DNA from: Pascua guehoae
Lineage: Eukaryota > Basidiomycota > Tremellomycetes > Trichosporonales > Trichosporonaceae
Assembly (NCBI GenBank): GCA_001600415.1
Contig: BCJX01000001.1
Coordinates: forward strand, 346,365 to 410,364
Length of the DNA stretch: 64,000 bases
Direction: 5' to 3'
Positions within the stretch are counted from its first letter, which is position 1. The number at the start of each line of letters is the position of its first letter. Below are positions 11,189-22,417 of this stretch, piece by piece. A program made the position numbers and the translations under genes. The notes beneath the pieces are model-generated. The model did no database searches and was not told where the DNA came from. It saw only the letters and a list, made by a program, of their open reading frames with translations.

Positions 11189-12599
11189 CTGGACCCGCCA
11201 CTCTGTCGATCACTGTGACTGTGAAGCTGTGTCGCCCGTTGGTGACATCCAACAACGTCCAGGCCATCATCCCAGCTCGAGATCTGGGGTGGTTGATCAA
11301 CACGCCTCTTGGGAGGCGCTCGAGGGAGTCCCCCGTCTCAACGACTGTCACCTTTTGGTAGCAATTGATGTACACCTGTATTTGTCCTCACGCTCGTATA
11401 TGCGCCACGGTTTGTCGAATGACGTGACTGTGAGAGGTTTGTCGATTGATGTGACTGCATAAAGCTTGTCGATGTCCCGGCTAAACACTCACAGTCCAGA
11501 CCAACATAATGTGGTGGCTGATATTGGGGGATGGTCGACTTCGCACCGCTGCAATTCTTGCTTTTCTCGCCCCCAGGTTTGCGTGCATAGTTGGTGCGAC
11601 TGCGAGAGGATTGCCTACACGCAATCGAGCTCCCAGCCTCCACATGACAAGTGGCGGACGCCGCCTCGTTAACATGTGTATCAGTTTAGTGTCCCGTGAC
11701 CTCTGTATTTGTAGTTGTCGACCTGGCCTGGCCTCGTCCTGATGCATCATCCTGATGTATCGGATGCGTCCAGCCTCGCAGGCTGCGAAAACCGCCACAT
11801 TCACACGACGGAAGCAATTCCGACACAATGACGCAGCCACGCCAGGTTTGCGAGGTGGAGGTGATCCACCTGGACCTCGCCTCCGTTTGCGGTTGTCGTT
11901 TTCGCACTCACTCGACCACTCTGGACACTGGACACTGCGACGACAAACCATTACATTTAGAAGGTACGCCATTGGATGCTTTCGACAGAAGCGCACGCGT
12001 GTGACTTTCAGGTTTTGGGCCTCCCACCGCGCGTCTTGTCCCGACGCCTCCAGCGCCTTCAGGGTTTCCCGAGTCCGACGCCGCCGACGCATACCCAGCC
12101 CCACCGAGGCGCTCCGAACCGTTTTCGTGACTCGGGCTTCTTAATGGCTATCTTTCACCCAGAGTCGGTCCGAGCACACCCCGCCAACGGTGCGGCCGGA
12201 GACCGGTGCCTGGAATGCCTGGCCACATGTCCGGCCGGCCCATTGTGGCCTCACGTTGTGCCTGTTCTGTCCCCTCCCTCCCCTCCCCCCCCCTTACCCC
12301 TCACCCCCAACGTCCCAACGTGGAGCGCACCCACACTTGACCCATGAATGTCCGGGGCGCAATGACTGGAAAGGGAAGATACTGAAACGTCCGAGGCGCC
12401 AAGGCTGTGCTCTTTGTCAACTCATGGTGATGGCCCCACTTGGTCACTACTGCACAGCTCAGTCCAGACCCGGTCCCCTTTGCACCGGTCGCGTTTCAGA
12501 CAGCCGTCGCGTGGACCGGACGGACGGACCTGGCATCTCTCTGAATGCACTGTAGCCTCTGTGAGAGGACAGTCGGCGGCGCCGAGACGGGCAGCTTCG

Positions 12600-13760
12600 G
12601 AATGGTTGCAGCTTCGGAATGGTTGTCACCGACATTGGCACTGTCGGCGCCGGCTGAGTGGTCGACGCTATACTGGTGCGTCGGCACATACTCTGGACCG
12701 GCCGGCTCTTTTGTGTCCTGGTATGGCCTAACCCCGGAACAACTATGGCCTACTAATCAGCCACGGTGGTGTCAATCACAACCATGGCTCAAGGCGGGTT
12801 GGGTCGGAGCCGCCGCCGCTGTCATCGGTGCCGTCAACACCGGCTGCAAGAGAGGCGTTGGCCCACTCTTGGATGGGCCATGAATGCACACCGGTGTCCT
12901 CCGGCGTCCTGTTGGCGTACCAACCCTGAATCACACCATGGCCTTGGAATCCAGCCAGGCAGGCACCCCGCTGCATCGCTCAAGAAAGACCGGGACGGAG
13001 TGGTTCTGGAGTCATCCGCACCATCGTCGCCAGTCCAGAGAGTGGCGTCGACGCCTCTTGGCGGTTGAATGGGCCGCAAACTGTTGCTCTCCGTCGTTCT
13101 CCGGGAAAACCCTGAATCACACTCACCCCGGCCTTGACCTCAGTTCGCCGCAGTCATTCTCAGCCATCAGCAAGTAACCTAGAACTCCGGATGGGTTGCA
13201 ACCGAGGTGGTTCTGGATGCCATTTGTGCCATCTGTGCCATCGTTGCCGTCGTTGTTAGTTGAGAAAGCGGCGTTGGGGCTTCGTGACGGTGACCTACGC
13301 ATGTGCCGCACAGCTGTTTCCCGTTGCACTCCGGGGCAACCCTGAACCGCACAATGACTTTAACCTCACTTAACCTCACTTAACCTCAGTCAACCTCAGC
13401 CACATGCAAATAACCTCGCCCACGATAGTCATGATGGCTGTGTGGATCTCGATGTCACAGACGCCGTCGTGGCCGGTTGGGAGAGTGGCGTTGACGCCTT
13501 TGAATTCTTGGATGTGGTGTCGACTCACACCGTGCTTCTCCGGTGTCCTGTAGGTGGCGGCCCCAAACCCTGAAATCGACTCTGACTTTAGAAATCAGTC
13601 ACGAACGAATGGCTCGTGGCGGGTCGTGACGGGTCGTGACGGGGCAGTCGTCACTGTCCTCAGTGCCCTTGAGGCCGTCGTTGCCGGTTTGGACAGTGGC
13701 GCGGACGCCTCGTGATTCTGGGGCCGTTCACGCACGCCGTTGTCTTCCGGCGTCCGAGGG
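12600..13760. repeat. Degenerate ~220-bp tandem repeat array, about six units
   Basis: A shared order of words recurs: a GCCGTCGTTGCCGGTT-like segment, then GAGAGTGGCGTTGACGCC, then CTTGG near a TGGGCC or CACACCG word, then TTCTCCGGCGTCCTGT, then AACCCTGAATC. It is seen in units starting near 12,800, 13,005, 13,209, 13,440 and 13,640, with a weaker one before 12,800. Units have drifted strongly and are not open in a common frame. Confidence 0.6.
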
Positions 13761-14194
13761 GAAGGCTGTTTGGTTTCGCTGTACCATCATGCCCTGACGG
13801 TTACTAACCTTTGGCCAAACGTCGCGGAGGCCCAGGGGACGCCAGGGGTACATCGGACGCTGTCGCTCTCGAGGCGTTCAGCCATCGCCCTCGACGCGTC
13901 TCTGTCTGCCACTCACACAGGCGCACGGGCGCCACAGCCCCCAGTTGGCAGAGTCCTACCGACGACTGCTCCCGAATTTTCAAGGCACCAACATGAGACT
14001 GCCCACTCATTTGCTCGCTACCGCCGGTACGATGGTTGTCGATGCCGATGTCACCCACACCGCTTAGGTCACGCGGTACATACCCCCCGCTGCGAGGGAC
14101 AGATACCCCGGGAGAACGCCTGATACGGGCCAACCACGCCCAAGATAGTACTCAGATTCAACCTGGACCTGCCAACACCCCACACGACCCCCTG

Positions 14195-14560
14195 TTACGT
14201 GACCCCGAGGGATTCCGTACCAACCCACGGCAGAACCAAGCTTGAACTGAGACGAGCTCCGACGCCCATGGCCATTGTACGTGTCAGTTCAAGGCCCAGA
14301 GGCGTTCCAGGCACCACCCAGCTTCTTTCTTGTCTGGCCAGTGTCGGTGATTCAGTTGGTGGGGCGCACCATTCATAGTGAGTGACCCCGGGGCGTTCCG
14401 TCCAAACCCACGCAACTCGAGAGGCCGCTCGGACAGTTGTCATGTTGTGTGTGCGTGGGCGGGCCACAGCCCTCCCAGGCTTTCCAGGCACGACACACCC
14501 CGCCTCGCGAGTCTGGACAATGATGGTGATTCAGAACGTGACCACTCAACGTTGTATGTT
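14195..14560. repeat. Two diverged ~185-bp repeat units
   Basis: The word order GTGACCCCGAGGGATTCCGT, CCAACCCACG, GTTCCAGGCAC, TCTGGCCAGTG, GGTGATTCAG near 14,201-14,355 recurs as GTGACCCCGGGGCGTTCCGT and so on near 14,385-14,535. No coding capacity is apparent. Confidence 0.6.
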
Positions 14561-15099
14561 TATGGACTGGCAACCCTCGGTTGGACCCGCCCGTTTCTGT
14601 GCACATGCCCCTGAGCCACCTGCAACCTCAAACGCCACTAGAGTTTTGCCGACGTGAACCTCCGATCCTAACCAAGCCTGAGACGCGTCCCTAATGTAGC
14701 GCCCGCCATGAAGTATGCGTCACTACCCCATCAGCCCCCATGCAAAACAAAGCGTGGTCACGGATACTGACCCGTGACCGACGACATCGGACAAGCCCAG
14801 GCACCGCCCCGGCTAGGCCGCGCCGGGCGTGCCTGCCATTGTTGACACGCAGGCCCCAGAAGGCTACCCTGGAAACTTCGCCGACCCAAGCCGGCGGTAC
14901 TGCCCTGTGCGCTGCCAAGGTGAGCGTTTCACAGTCGTCACATTCCACCAGCTTGCATGATGAAATCCCCCGCGCCTGTCCGAGGCTCGTACGACATGGT
15001 ATTCGACAGCAAATTTGCCGGTGTGGGTGCGGGTTGTCACGGACATTGAGTAAACAAGGCCACGACTACTAAAGGCCAGCCGGTTTCAGAGACATAACC

Positions 15100-15249
15100 C
15101 CCATCAACACCACCTCCTCAGCTACTACCACAGCCAGCCCAACCAACACCACCATCTCAGCGCACCACTACAACCTTGGAGCGCCACCACCAACTACCAC
15201 TACCACCATTAACGCCACACCCAAACCACCCCACCCCACCCCAACAACA
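15100..15249 (+). promoter_or_regulatory. CA-rich 5' leader of the Gag-like gene
   Basis: The 140 bases before the ATG at 15250 are almost free of G and full of CAAC, CACCA and CCACC words, ending CAACAACA directly before ATG. Such unstructured leaders suit scanning ribosomes. It resembles the CAA/CAG leaders of the kinase genes further right. Confidence 0.5.
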
Positions 15250-15843
15250 ATGCACCGCCGCGCTCTGTTCAAGACGACCTCGATGGCTACCCAGCGCACT
15301 GCCACTCACGCTCGCGCCCCTCCCCCCTCGGTCGCTGCCTCGCCCGCCCACACTGCCTCTGCCCACACTGCCGCCCACACGATGCTCCCTCCCAAGGCCA
15401 TCCCCGTCAACCTCGCCGAGGTCCCCGTCCTCCGTGGCATCACGACCTACAAGTCGTGGCGCTGGGCGGTCGAGAACCAGCTCCTCGTCGCCGACCTCAT
15501 GGGCATCATTGACGGCACCGACACTGAGCCATTTGCCGACCGCTTGACCCGCGTCGAGCGCGAGATGCGCCGCTCGCACCGTGCTGGCTTTGTCCGCCCC
15601 CAGTTCCGCGACGCCGAAGAGTCTGCCAAGTGGGCCGAGTGGCGCCACCGCGAGCACGCCGCCCAGGCTCTCCTCCGCACGACTGTCAGCCAGACCGACC
15701 AGTTTGACCTCGACCGCCTCCAGTCTGCACGCGACATGTGGATCTACCTCGAGGAGATGTACCGCTCCCGCTCGATCCGCGTCGGCTGCTCGGTCCCCAT
15801 GCCTCTCGACATGGGCCTGGCCCCGGCCACTGCCACTTTCTAA
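15250..15843 (+). CDS. Gag-like (copia/UBN2-type) single-domain protein
   Basis: A 197-residue single exon. After an Ala/Thr/Pro-rich start, residues ~50-180 follow the order of copia-type Gag (UBN2/DUF4219) domains: LRGITTYKSWRWAVENQLL, then LMGIIDGTD, a Trp-containing stretch (KWAEWRHREHAAQALLRTTV), and ARDMWIYLEEMY. In that family Trp and small hydrophobics mark the capsid-like helices. Downstream I find no zinc knuckle, protease, integrase or reverse transcriptase, and no LTRs. It is therefore either a relic of a copia element or a captured host Gag gene. The frame is clean and third positions are strongly G/C, which argues against old decay. The alternative start is Met-12 (15283). Family assignment is by pattern only. 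Confidence 0.55.
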   Translation: MHRRALFKTTSMATQRTATHARAPPPSVAASPAHTASAHTAAHTMLPPKAIPVNLAEVPVLRGITTYKSWRWAVENQLLVADLMGIIDGTDTEPFADRLTRVEREMRRSHRAGFVRPQFRDAEESAKWAEWRHREHAAQALLRTTVSQTDQFDLDRLQSARDMWIYLEEMYRSRSIRVGCSVPMPLDMGLAPATATF

Positions 15844-17190
15844 ATGGCCCCACTGCTGCCCCAGCGAAGGGGACATCAGTCTAGCGCCCCGAGCCACCAA
15901 CGGAACGCCAGCACAGCACCGCAACCAACACTGCCCGCTTGCTGCTCCCAAGTCTCGCTCGCCGCTCCATCCACATTCCAATGGCACTCCGCACGCGAAC
16001 TCCGCCGCCAGAGCCCCGCACTCCGCAGCTCCGGACAAACTCGCGCCAAATCCGTGTCAGCGCACAACAGTCCAACCCGCGTACACCAGCGCACACACCC
16101 CCGCGCACGCACCCCGCCCCCGCGCTCATGACACGTCCACGCGACCTGCGCCGTTCGCCACACCAAGACCCGCGCACACCAGTTTGCGCTCGCTCGCACT
16201 TTCTCGCATCGCGCACATACCCCGTCGCCGAATTTCCCCGGCACACATACGGCCGCGCGCCGCACCAAACCAAAGCCACCGCAGACACCCCCGTCCGCAC
16301 ACGCACACACCCCCCACATCCGCATCGGCCACCACCACTTGAGCCAATTGCAACCCGCACAACACACATCGCACGCACACCAACCCACCACATCTGCATC
16401 TGCATCTGCATTAGCAACGCCCTCACGATCATCACGACTGCCACGCACTTCATGACCTGCCCACGTCATCACGTCCCCGAGCCTACGGAGGAGAGAGATA
16501 GCAGATAGAAGAGAAGAAGAAGCATGTCATGATATATGATGAAACCAGCACACTAATCTCTGGGGCACGAGCATCTTACTCAATGACGCACAACTGACAA
16601 GATACTCAGCACGCAGGTCCACGACGATGTTTACCTGATAAACACTCACCAGTACAATCCACACTGTCCACCTTATGTAAGCCCATTAGCTCACCATGTC
16701 ATCTGCCACATCCTAATGGCGCTCTTCTTGCACCTCGCCTTACCCCAACCCAACCATCTGTCTCCAATATAATACGAAGATGCTTGAGGCAAACCATGTG
16801 GTTTCCACGTGGTCTACACACGTGGTCAAATGTGGCAGTCTCCCGTTATTCACCTTGCGTCAAGAAAAGAAAGAATTGCACGGTGGTAGACTAGATTCAG
16901 ACACACAATCCACATCCTCTGAAAGCCGCAGCCTTGGCACCCAGAAACCCCTGCAACCCAAAGACACTCCACACCCTTGTCCGGGCGCTGTGCTGATGCT
17001 GTCTTCTGTTATCCCTACCTCGGGGGGTGGGCAGGTACACTCGTGATATTATGAAGTCCTCTAACCCCCCCCCATCCCCCCTGTCCTAACCTGGCCCCTC
17101 CTAACCTGCCCGTCCTCCTGCCCTCCCCGACATACACCCCCGACCTCTCCTCTAGTCGTCGGTTCTCACCCCAACAACCCCCCCCCCCCC
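15844..17190. other. Gene-free stretch after the Gag-like gene
   Basis: The sequence to ~16,480 is C/A-rich (CACACAC, CCGCGC words) and open by composition in several frames at once, which makes those frames uninformative. The rest to 17,190 is of ordinary composition. A short poly-C run lies at ~17,178-17,192. No gene is supported. Confidence 0.45.
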
Positions 17191-17192
17191 CC

Positions 17193-17389
17193 ACCGGCCC
17201 TACTTTGAGCTGGGTCTAGTCCAAGTTGCGCATGGACACTCTCTAGACAGATACAATGGCACGGCAAGTGGACACACCACGGTTTCCTGCCTGTGGTATC
17301 CCATCTGTCCTGCGCGCCTCGCTTTCTACGGACTGTGCGCATACACGAGCTTGTTGTGGCAGTCTCACGACTTTTCGGACACACGTGTA
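17193..17389 (+). mobile_element. Tc1/mariner-type MITE relic (copy A)
   Basis: The right end GGCAGTCTCACGACTTTTCG then GACACACGTG, followed by TA, matches the terminal repeat seen in copies B and C. Interior words (CATGGACACTCTCTAGAC) match copy B. The left end runs into poly-C and is not recognisable. A second loose right-type end lies at ~17,473-17,502, also followed by TA. Confidence 0.5.
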
Positions 17390-17965
17390 TAACACAGTCA
17401 GTGTCGAGACAAACCATATGGAAGCCATGTGTTCTCCCCTGGTCACGCCAGGAGGAGGAAGTGGGGGGGAGGGGCAGTCTCAAGACCTTCCCGACGCACC
17501 TGTATTATAGATAGATGGAGAGACGGAAACTTAGGACAAGGAAGGGGTGGGGTGAGGAACGAGGGCACAAGCACCAGCATGGGGTCCAAATACATAAGGC
17601 GCTAATATACTTGGTTGACGTTGTCGCACCAGCTGACGTAGCTGAAAGGTCGTCCGCTCTTACACACCTCATGTCTATTACGAACGTCGTAACCACAGTA
17701 CCTGTCCAACAGAGCTCGTGAGGCGGGGGCTGTAGAAACTAGGGGATACAGTAACATGAAGAGTGGAGATACTAAGTTCTACCCTTATCAGGCCCCGCAC
17801 AACGGGGCACCCCCCAGGCGCGCGAGGCAGCCCAACAAGAGGGCTCTCACTAACGGTAGGGGGGGGGGGGGAGGGGGGGGGGAGAGCAGGGTGGGGTGAT
17901 GAGAGCTGTTGTTGATACCAGAGGATAGAGTAACTGAATACCGGAGATACTGATTTGTATGCTTA

Positions 17966-18175
17966 CAGGTGCATCCCAAAAGTCTTGAAAATGTCACTTC
18001 GAGCTCCGTCTGGTTGAAGTTGTTCATGGACACTCTCCAGACTAATATAACGGCAGGGTAAGGGCCCACTGATATTTCCAGCTTGTCGTTCACACATGTC
18101 CTGAGCGCCGCTCTGTATACGTGCCGGCGTACCTTAGCTTACTGTGGTAGTCTCATGACTTCTCGGAAACACCCG
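17966..18175 (+). mobile_element. Tc1/mariner-type MITE (copy B)
   Basis: A 210-bp element. The left end CAGGTGCATCCCAAAAGTCT and the right end, read in reverse complement as CGGGTGTTTCCGAGAAGTCA, form terminal inverted repeats. A TA dinucleotide flanks each side (17964-17965 and 18176-18177), as expected for Tc1/mariner target duplication. There is no transposase. Confidence 0.7.
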
Positions 18176-18718
18176 TATCTTAGTGACACGCTGACAAAGC
18201 CTTGACAAGTCTAGCACAGCCTCCTGACAGGTCTGTCGCCATTCGAGACCGAACGGGTATACATGTCGTGTATGGAGAAGCTGCAATGGGTATTCCGAGG
18301 CTGGATCGAGTGTAAACGTGTATGAGACGAATGTGAGAGCGCGCGCGTGCGGGTTTCGCTTGGGACCAGGGCGGGACGTACGACCGTTGTCGCGACGAGA
18401 CGCTCCTCGGTAAGTGCAAGGCGGCTCTCGAGGCACGCCAAGCGCAGCACCTACTAAGGGGTCGTTGGTTGGCAATCGCGGCTGTCGTTGCGCCCATTCT
18501 CGGCTCGAAGTTTGTCACCTGTACTCTGCACCTGCCCGAGACCAGCTCAGGCGACAGGTTGGGACGTTGCGAGGTGAGGAGGTGTGTCTCTGGTTGGTGG
18601 TGCGCATGGTGGTGGCGCGGCAGCGGAGCTCGGCTGTCGGGCGAGAGGTGTTGAGGTGGGTGGAGTAGGTTTCGCTTGGATGGAGCTGTCTGTTGTGGGT
18701 GGCAACGCAGACGGTATT

Positions 18719-20374
18719 CTAACCGCCGCGCTTACCGCGCCCGAAGACTGCTCCGAGAGTCTTGACGCCGCGGGCAAGGTGGTTGCGCTTGACGTTCTCG
18801 TGGCGGTAGGTGGACTTAGCAGGAGGGACCAAGTCGTTGGGCGCGCCGTGGGTGGTGATGAAGTCCACTGGCGCTGTGGGGGAAGGGGAAGGCGCGGTGG
18901 CAATGAGCGAGGGCGAGGCCGTGGTGGGGATGGTGGATGGTGTGAAAGAAGAGCCACCACAGGAGCCCGGAGACGTGAGGGGGGGAGCGATGCCGACGAG
19001 GGGGACCGAGAGGAGTTGAGATGGCATAGTCGAGGGCGAGGGCGAGGGGGCAATGGCCGTGTGGGCAGTGGCCTGCAGGTGAGACGACGCGCCCGCCGAA
19101 GAGAAAGCAATCTCGCCAGACTGTGCGGGCGAGCCCGATGTGCCTTGGGAGGCGGCGGTGGTTGACGGCTGGGCGACGGGGCAAGGGCTGGCGATGTGCT
19201 CGGTGGAACGAAAACAGGCAAGTTGCCATTCTCCTGCGGGGACGGGCGGCAGAAGCGGAGGCGGAGGCGAGACGACGCGAGCTGGCGGTGTAGCCGGGGC
19301 GACGGGTGTGACGGCAACAAGTGGACAGAGGGTGACATTGGGGGGCGAGGCTGGGCACGTAGAGTGGTCAAGGCGAGGGTGCAGTGTGGGCAGCGTAAAG
19401 TCGGGCGTCTTGACCTGGTGGAGGAGGTCGAGGAGAGCAGCCACGCGCGCACGAGCCTGGGCAACAGACAGACGATGATGCTGGCTCGTTGCGCACAGGT
19501 CGCAAATAAGTGCACGGACCATGCGCCCAAACTCTGTACCCCAAATCGGATGCTTAAACCACCGAGAGCGATTAACGCCCAGGCTTGCGACGAGGTCGGC
19601 CTCGTGTCCATACTCGTTGTTGAGGTCCACGCCATCGACGAGGAATTTAAGAAGAATGCCGAGCGACCACATATCCGCCTTGTAGCCGTGTGCCTTGCCA
19701 TGGAGAACCTCCGGGCACGTGTATCCCTGGGTGCCCCAGCCCCGGTGCTGGCCATGGCACTGGCAGTCACCGGCGAGCGCCGCGAACCCCCAATCCGCCA
19801 GGACAAAACGAGAGCCATCCTCCGACATGAGAACATTGTCCGGCTTGATGTCGTGATGGACGACAGAGTTCATCATGGCCCAACTGAGAACCACCAGAAG
19901 TTGGTCAAGCGCAACCAGTGGTTTCTCGAAACCAGCGTCCCAGGTAACCTCACTCAGACCTCCACCCTCGAAGTACTCGAGAGCAACCAAGTAGAACCCA
20001 TTTGCCTCACAGGCCCAGTATACGACGGGGATACCCCCGTGGCCCGCCAGCCGTTCAAATGCGACCATTTCCGCCTCATAGCTGGCGGTGGTCTCGCGGT
20101 TGATGGCCGACACTTTCAGAGCGGCAAGCTGTCCGTTTGCAAGCAGAATCTTGAAGACGGTACCGAAGGTACCAGCACCGAGTCGCTTGATGACCTTGAA
20201 GGTGGGGACCTCGAGTCCCCAGTACTTGCGCGAGTCGCCTCCCTTGTCGGCGACAATGTCGAGAGCCTCCTTGTGTCGACCCTCTTCACACTTCTGCTGG
20301 AACTTCTTGTCGACCTTGTCCGTCTTGAAAAGGCGGCATACGGCCGACGTAGCGATGTTCCACAGAGAGCGCAT
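18719..20374 (-). CDS. Divergent non-RD/DWG protein kinase, K1 (single exon, intact)
   Basis: 551 residues from the ATG at 20374. A short N-terminal helix region (FQQKCEEGRHKEALDIVADK) precedes the YWG signature at 51-53. The kinase fold shows a Gly loop GAGTFG (66-71), the beta-3 Lys in AALKVSA (87), catalytic-loop VVHHDIKPDN with HHD at 173-175, DWG at 194-196, CPE in place of APE (220-222) and ADMWSLG (233). Residues from ~323 are a Pro/Ser/Thr/Ala-rich tail, ending in the basic segment HLARGVKTLGAVFGRGKRGG. Lys, both Asp and Asn are kept, so catalysis is possible. The HRD arginine is His, making it a non-RD kinase. Substrate and role are unknown. Upstream are a CAA/CAG leader and the 70-bp element shared with K3, K8 and K9. 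Confidence 0.85.
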   Translation of the reverse strand: MRSLWNIATSAVCRLFKTDKVDKKFQQKCEEGRHKEALDIVADKGGDSRKYWGLEVPTFKVIKRLGAGTFGTVFKILLANGQLAALKVSAINRETTASYEAEMVAFERLAGHGGIPVVYWACEANGFYLVALEYFEGGGLSEVTWDAGFEKPLVALDQLLVVLSWAMMNSVVHHDIKPDNVLMSEDGSRFVLADWGFAALAGDCQCHGQHRGWGTQGYTCPEVLHGKAHGYKADMWSLGILLKFLVDGVDLNNEYGHEADLVASLGVNRSRWFKHPIWGTEFGRMVRALICDLCATSQHHRLSVAQARARVAALLDLLHQVKTPDFTLPTLHPRLDHSTCPASPPNVTLCPLVAVTPVAPATPPARVVSPPPPLLPPVPAGEWQLACFRSTEHIASPCPVAQPSTTAASQGTSGSPAQSGEIAFSSAGASSHLQATAHTAIAPSPSPSTMPSQLLSVPLVGIAPPLTSPGSCGGSSFTPSTIPTTASPSLIATAPSPSPTAPVDFITTHGAPNDLVPPAKSTYRHENVKRNHLARGVKTLGAVFGRGKRGG

Positions 20375-20450
20375 GTTGTTGTTGCTGTTGCTGTTGTTGT
20401 TGCTGCTGCGGTTGCTGCGGTTGTTGTTGCTGCTGTTACTGTCGTCGTGG
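20375..20450 (-). promoter_or_regulatory. CAA/CAG-rich 5' leader of K1
   Basis: On the gene strand this is repeated CAA and CAG triplets ending directly at the ATG (CAACAACATG). The same arrangement precedes K3, K8 and K9. It probably forms an unstructured leader. Confidence 0.6.
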
Positions 20451-20572
20451 TCGACGCGGATTCTTGCAGCGGTGTTGATGGTGAGTATGATGGTAACAAC
20501 GACGTGGATGAGGGAGGGGGGAGGGGGGGCTGCACGCTACGGTGGGATGGGGGGCTCTCGGACTATGCAACA

Positions 20573-20643
20573 CTCTCATTGGTTGGCAACTGGACTGCAT
20601 CGCATTGTCACATAACCCTGTACTAACGTGGAAAGAGGTAAAC
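20573..20643 (-). promoter_or_regulatory. Shared kinase upstream element (K1 copy)
   Basis: Plus-strand words CTCATTGGTTGGCAACTGGA, CTGCATCGCATTGTCACATA and CCCTGTACTAACGTGG recur almost unchanged before K3 (24656-24725) and recognisably before K8 and K9. It lies 199-269 bp upstream of the K1 ATG, so it is core promoter or early leader. Confidence 0.65.
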
Positions 20644-20864
20644 CAGCCACCTGCCAGATGGTCAACGGGTGAGCCGCCTGGGGGTGAGATGTGGAGGTTG
20701 GGAGTGGAGGGCGGGCACAGGGGAGGAGCCAGGCGAGTTGTCCAAGGTGGCGTTTTCGTTTACTCTTAATTTGTTGTAAGAACTAGAGAATAGAATAACA
20801 TGACAAACTAAATACGGCCCTCGCCCCTTAAGAACGTCGCGGCGGCGTCGCCGCCGCGTGGCTA

Positions 20865-21175
20865 CAGGTGTGACCGCAAAGTATTGGGACTGCCACCTTG
20901 AGCTCGGGCGTACCCAGGCAGGGTCTCGTACAGGAAATGCCATCTCCGACCCTTGTCTCGAGGCTGTACTGTACTGTACAGTAGCTGGGGGATTCACGCA
21001 CCCGTGTGACGGAAATATTCACGAATCTTTGGGAAAAAAATACACACGCGGCCCTCGGTACCCTAAGGCACAGCTTCCTACTGGCACCTTTAGATTAATA
21101 TACAGAGTATCCATGCTCAACGTCGCCTGCGCCCGAGCTCAAGGTGGCAGTCTCAATACTTTCCGGCCGCACCTG
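20865..21175 (+). mobile_element. Tc1/mariner-type MITE (copy C, best preserved)
   Basis: A 311-bp element with ~46-bp terminal inverted repeats that differ at about four positions. The left end begins CAGGTGTGACCGCAAAGTAT and runs to CTTGAGCTCGGGCG; the right end is CGCCCGAGCTCAAGGTGGCA to CCGCACCTG. TA flanks both ends (20863-20864, 21176-21177). There is no coding capacity. It sits directly at the broken 3' end of kinase relic K2. Confidence 0.85.
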
Positions 21176-21189
21176 TACAAGGCTGTCTC

Positions 21190-22417
21190 TATTTCAAGGG
21201 TGGTGGGGCCGGGCGAGGGGGAGATGATGGAGGGGAGGGGCGAGGGGGTGGAGGTGGAGATGGTGAGGGGATCGGAGGAGGGGGGAAGAGGACGGGGGGG
21301 GAGAGTCGACGGTTCTTGGTCGATGGGGGAAAGGTGGGCGACGTGGGAGGGCGGAGCTGGGGGGTGAGAGGGAGAAGAAGAGGTCGAGCTGTGGGTGTCA
21401 GTGAGCGTGTCAAAGAATGAACCAAGGTCGAGATCCAGATCGAGATCGAGATCCGGTAGAGACGCGAGATGGGGCGGGTACACATCGAGGGCGTCGAGGG
21501 GCACGGGTGTGGGCGCCAGGTGGAGGTGGGCCCGGAGCACCTGGACACGCCTGGAAGCTCGGGCGATCCTCTGGAAGGCGCGCACACATATCAACGACAA
21601 GAAGATAAACTTCGTGGCCAAAATCAGTCTTCCAAATCCAATGGGTAAACCAGTCATCCAAGTCGACGCCAAGGGACGCCACCTGATACTGGTCATACCC
21701 AAAGGCCACCTCGCAGAGGTCAATGCGGTCAACCAGGTACTTGGGGACCATACCAATCGACCACACGTCCATCGGGTGGCCGTGGTCTTTCCTCTCCCAG
21801 TCCAGCGCCTCGAGCGCCATGCAGCCAAGGGTGCCAAAGCAGTGACTACCGCAAGTGCAGTCAGACAGTCGTCACCACAGCCTCAGTCTCCGAGAACAAA
21901 CCGCATGACCTCCGAGTCCATAAACACATTCGCGGGCTTGATGTTCATGGTGGACAATGCCCATCATCTCAGCCCACGTCAGAACCATGAGAAGCTGGGC
22001 CACGACCATCAGAGGACGCTCAAAGCCCACGTCCCAGCTCACGTCCTCGAGGTCGCTACCCGCAAAGAATTCCATAGCCAAGAACAGAAAGCCGTTACCT
22101 TGGGCTGCCCAAAACAGTTTCGGAACACCATCGCAGCCAGCCATGTCCTCCTCGAGCATCTTCTCCTCCGCCATTTAGGACGCGCGATTGCCCTCGTCAT
22201 CAATCGCGACCTTGACGACGGCCTCATCACCGCCGTCGAGCTGGACCTTGAACACGGTCCCACACGCCCCCGCCCCAAGCTTGCCCAGAACCTTAACGTG
22301 GGGCGATGTGCCCCAGTACTGCCCCGAGTCGCCACCGTGCTGGGCGACGACATGGAGTGCCTTCAGGAGGCCATCGGTCTCAGACACGGTGGCAAACTTG
22401 TGCGCAGCCTCCTGCAC
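21190..22417 (-). pseudogene. Kinase relic K2
   Basis: The family order is clear but broken. GGDSGQYWG, then the Gly loop GAGACG and EAVVKVAIDD (beta-3 Lys) are intact. A TAA (22175-22177) falls where K1 has Tyr in the C-helix region. In the catalytic loop one extra base near 21,945-21,950 turns the expected HHDIKPAN into HHEHQAREC. The Trp codon of DWG is TGA (21883-21885). The C-lobe continues (HPMDVWSIGMVPKYLVDRID, WFTHWIWKTDFGHE), then a Pro/Ser-rich tail fades into the end of MITE copy C. No ATG is seen at the start and the family leader is missing. Kinase activity is excluded by these lesions. Confidence 0.85.

Larger units (their letters stand above)
11189..15100. other. Gene-poor region with decayed repeats
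   Basis: Nearly 4 kb without a gene I can support. Open frames are short, overlap each other on both strands and have no recognisable domain. The visible structure is a degenerate ~220-bp repeat array (12.6-13.76 kb) and a pair of ~185-bp repeats (14.2-14.55 kb). The composition stays GC-rich with CG-containing words, so I see no clear sign of repeat-induced point mutation. Confidence 0.5.

Noticed and set aside
11481..12144. Overlapping open frames of 207 and 129 residues on opposite strands
   Set aside because: Neither has a domain or distinct codon bias; they are by-products of GC-rich sequence.
19196..20626. Plus-strand 476-residue open frame
   Set aside because: It is antisense to K1, whose kinase motifs are unmistakable. 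GC-rich third positions leave the opposite strand open.
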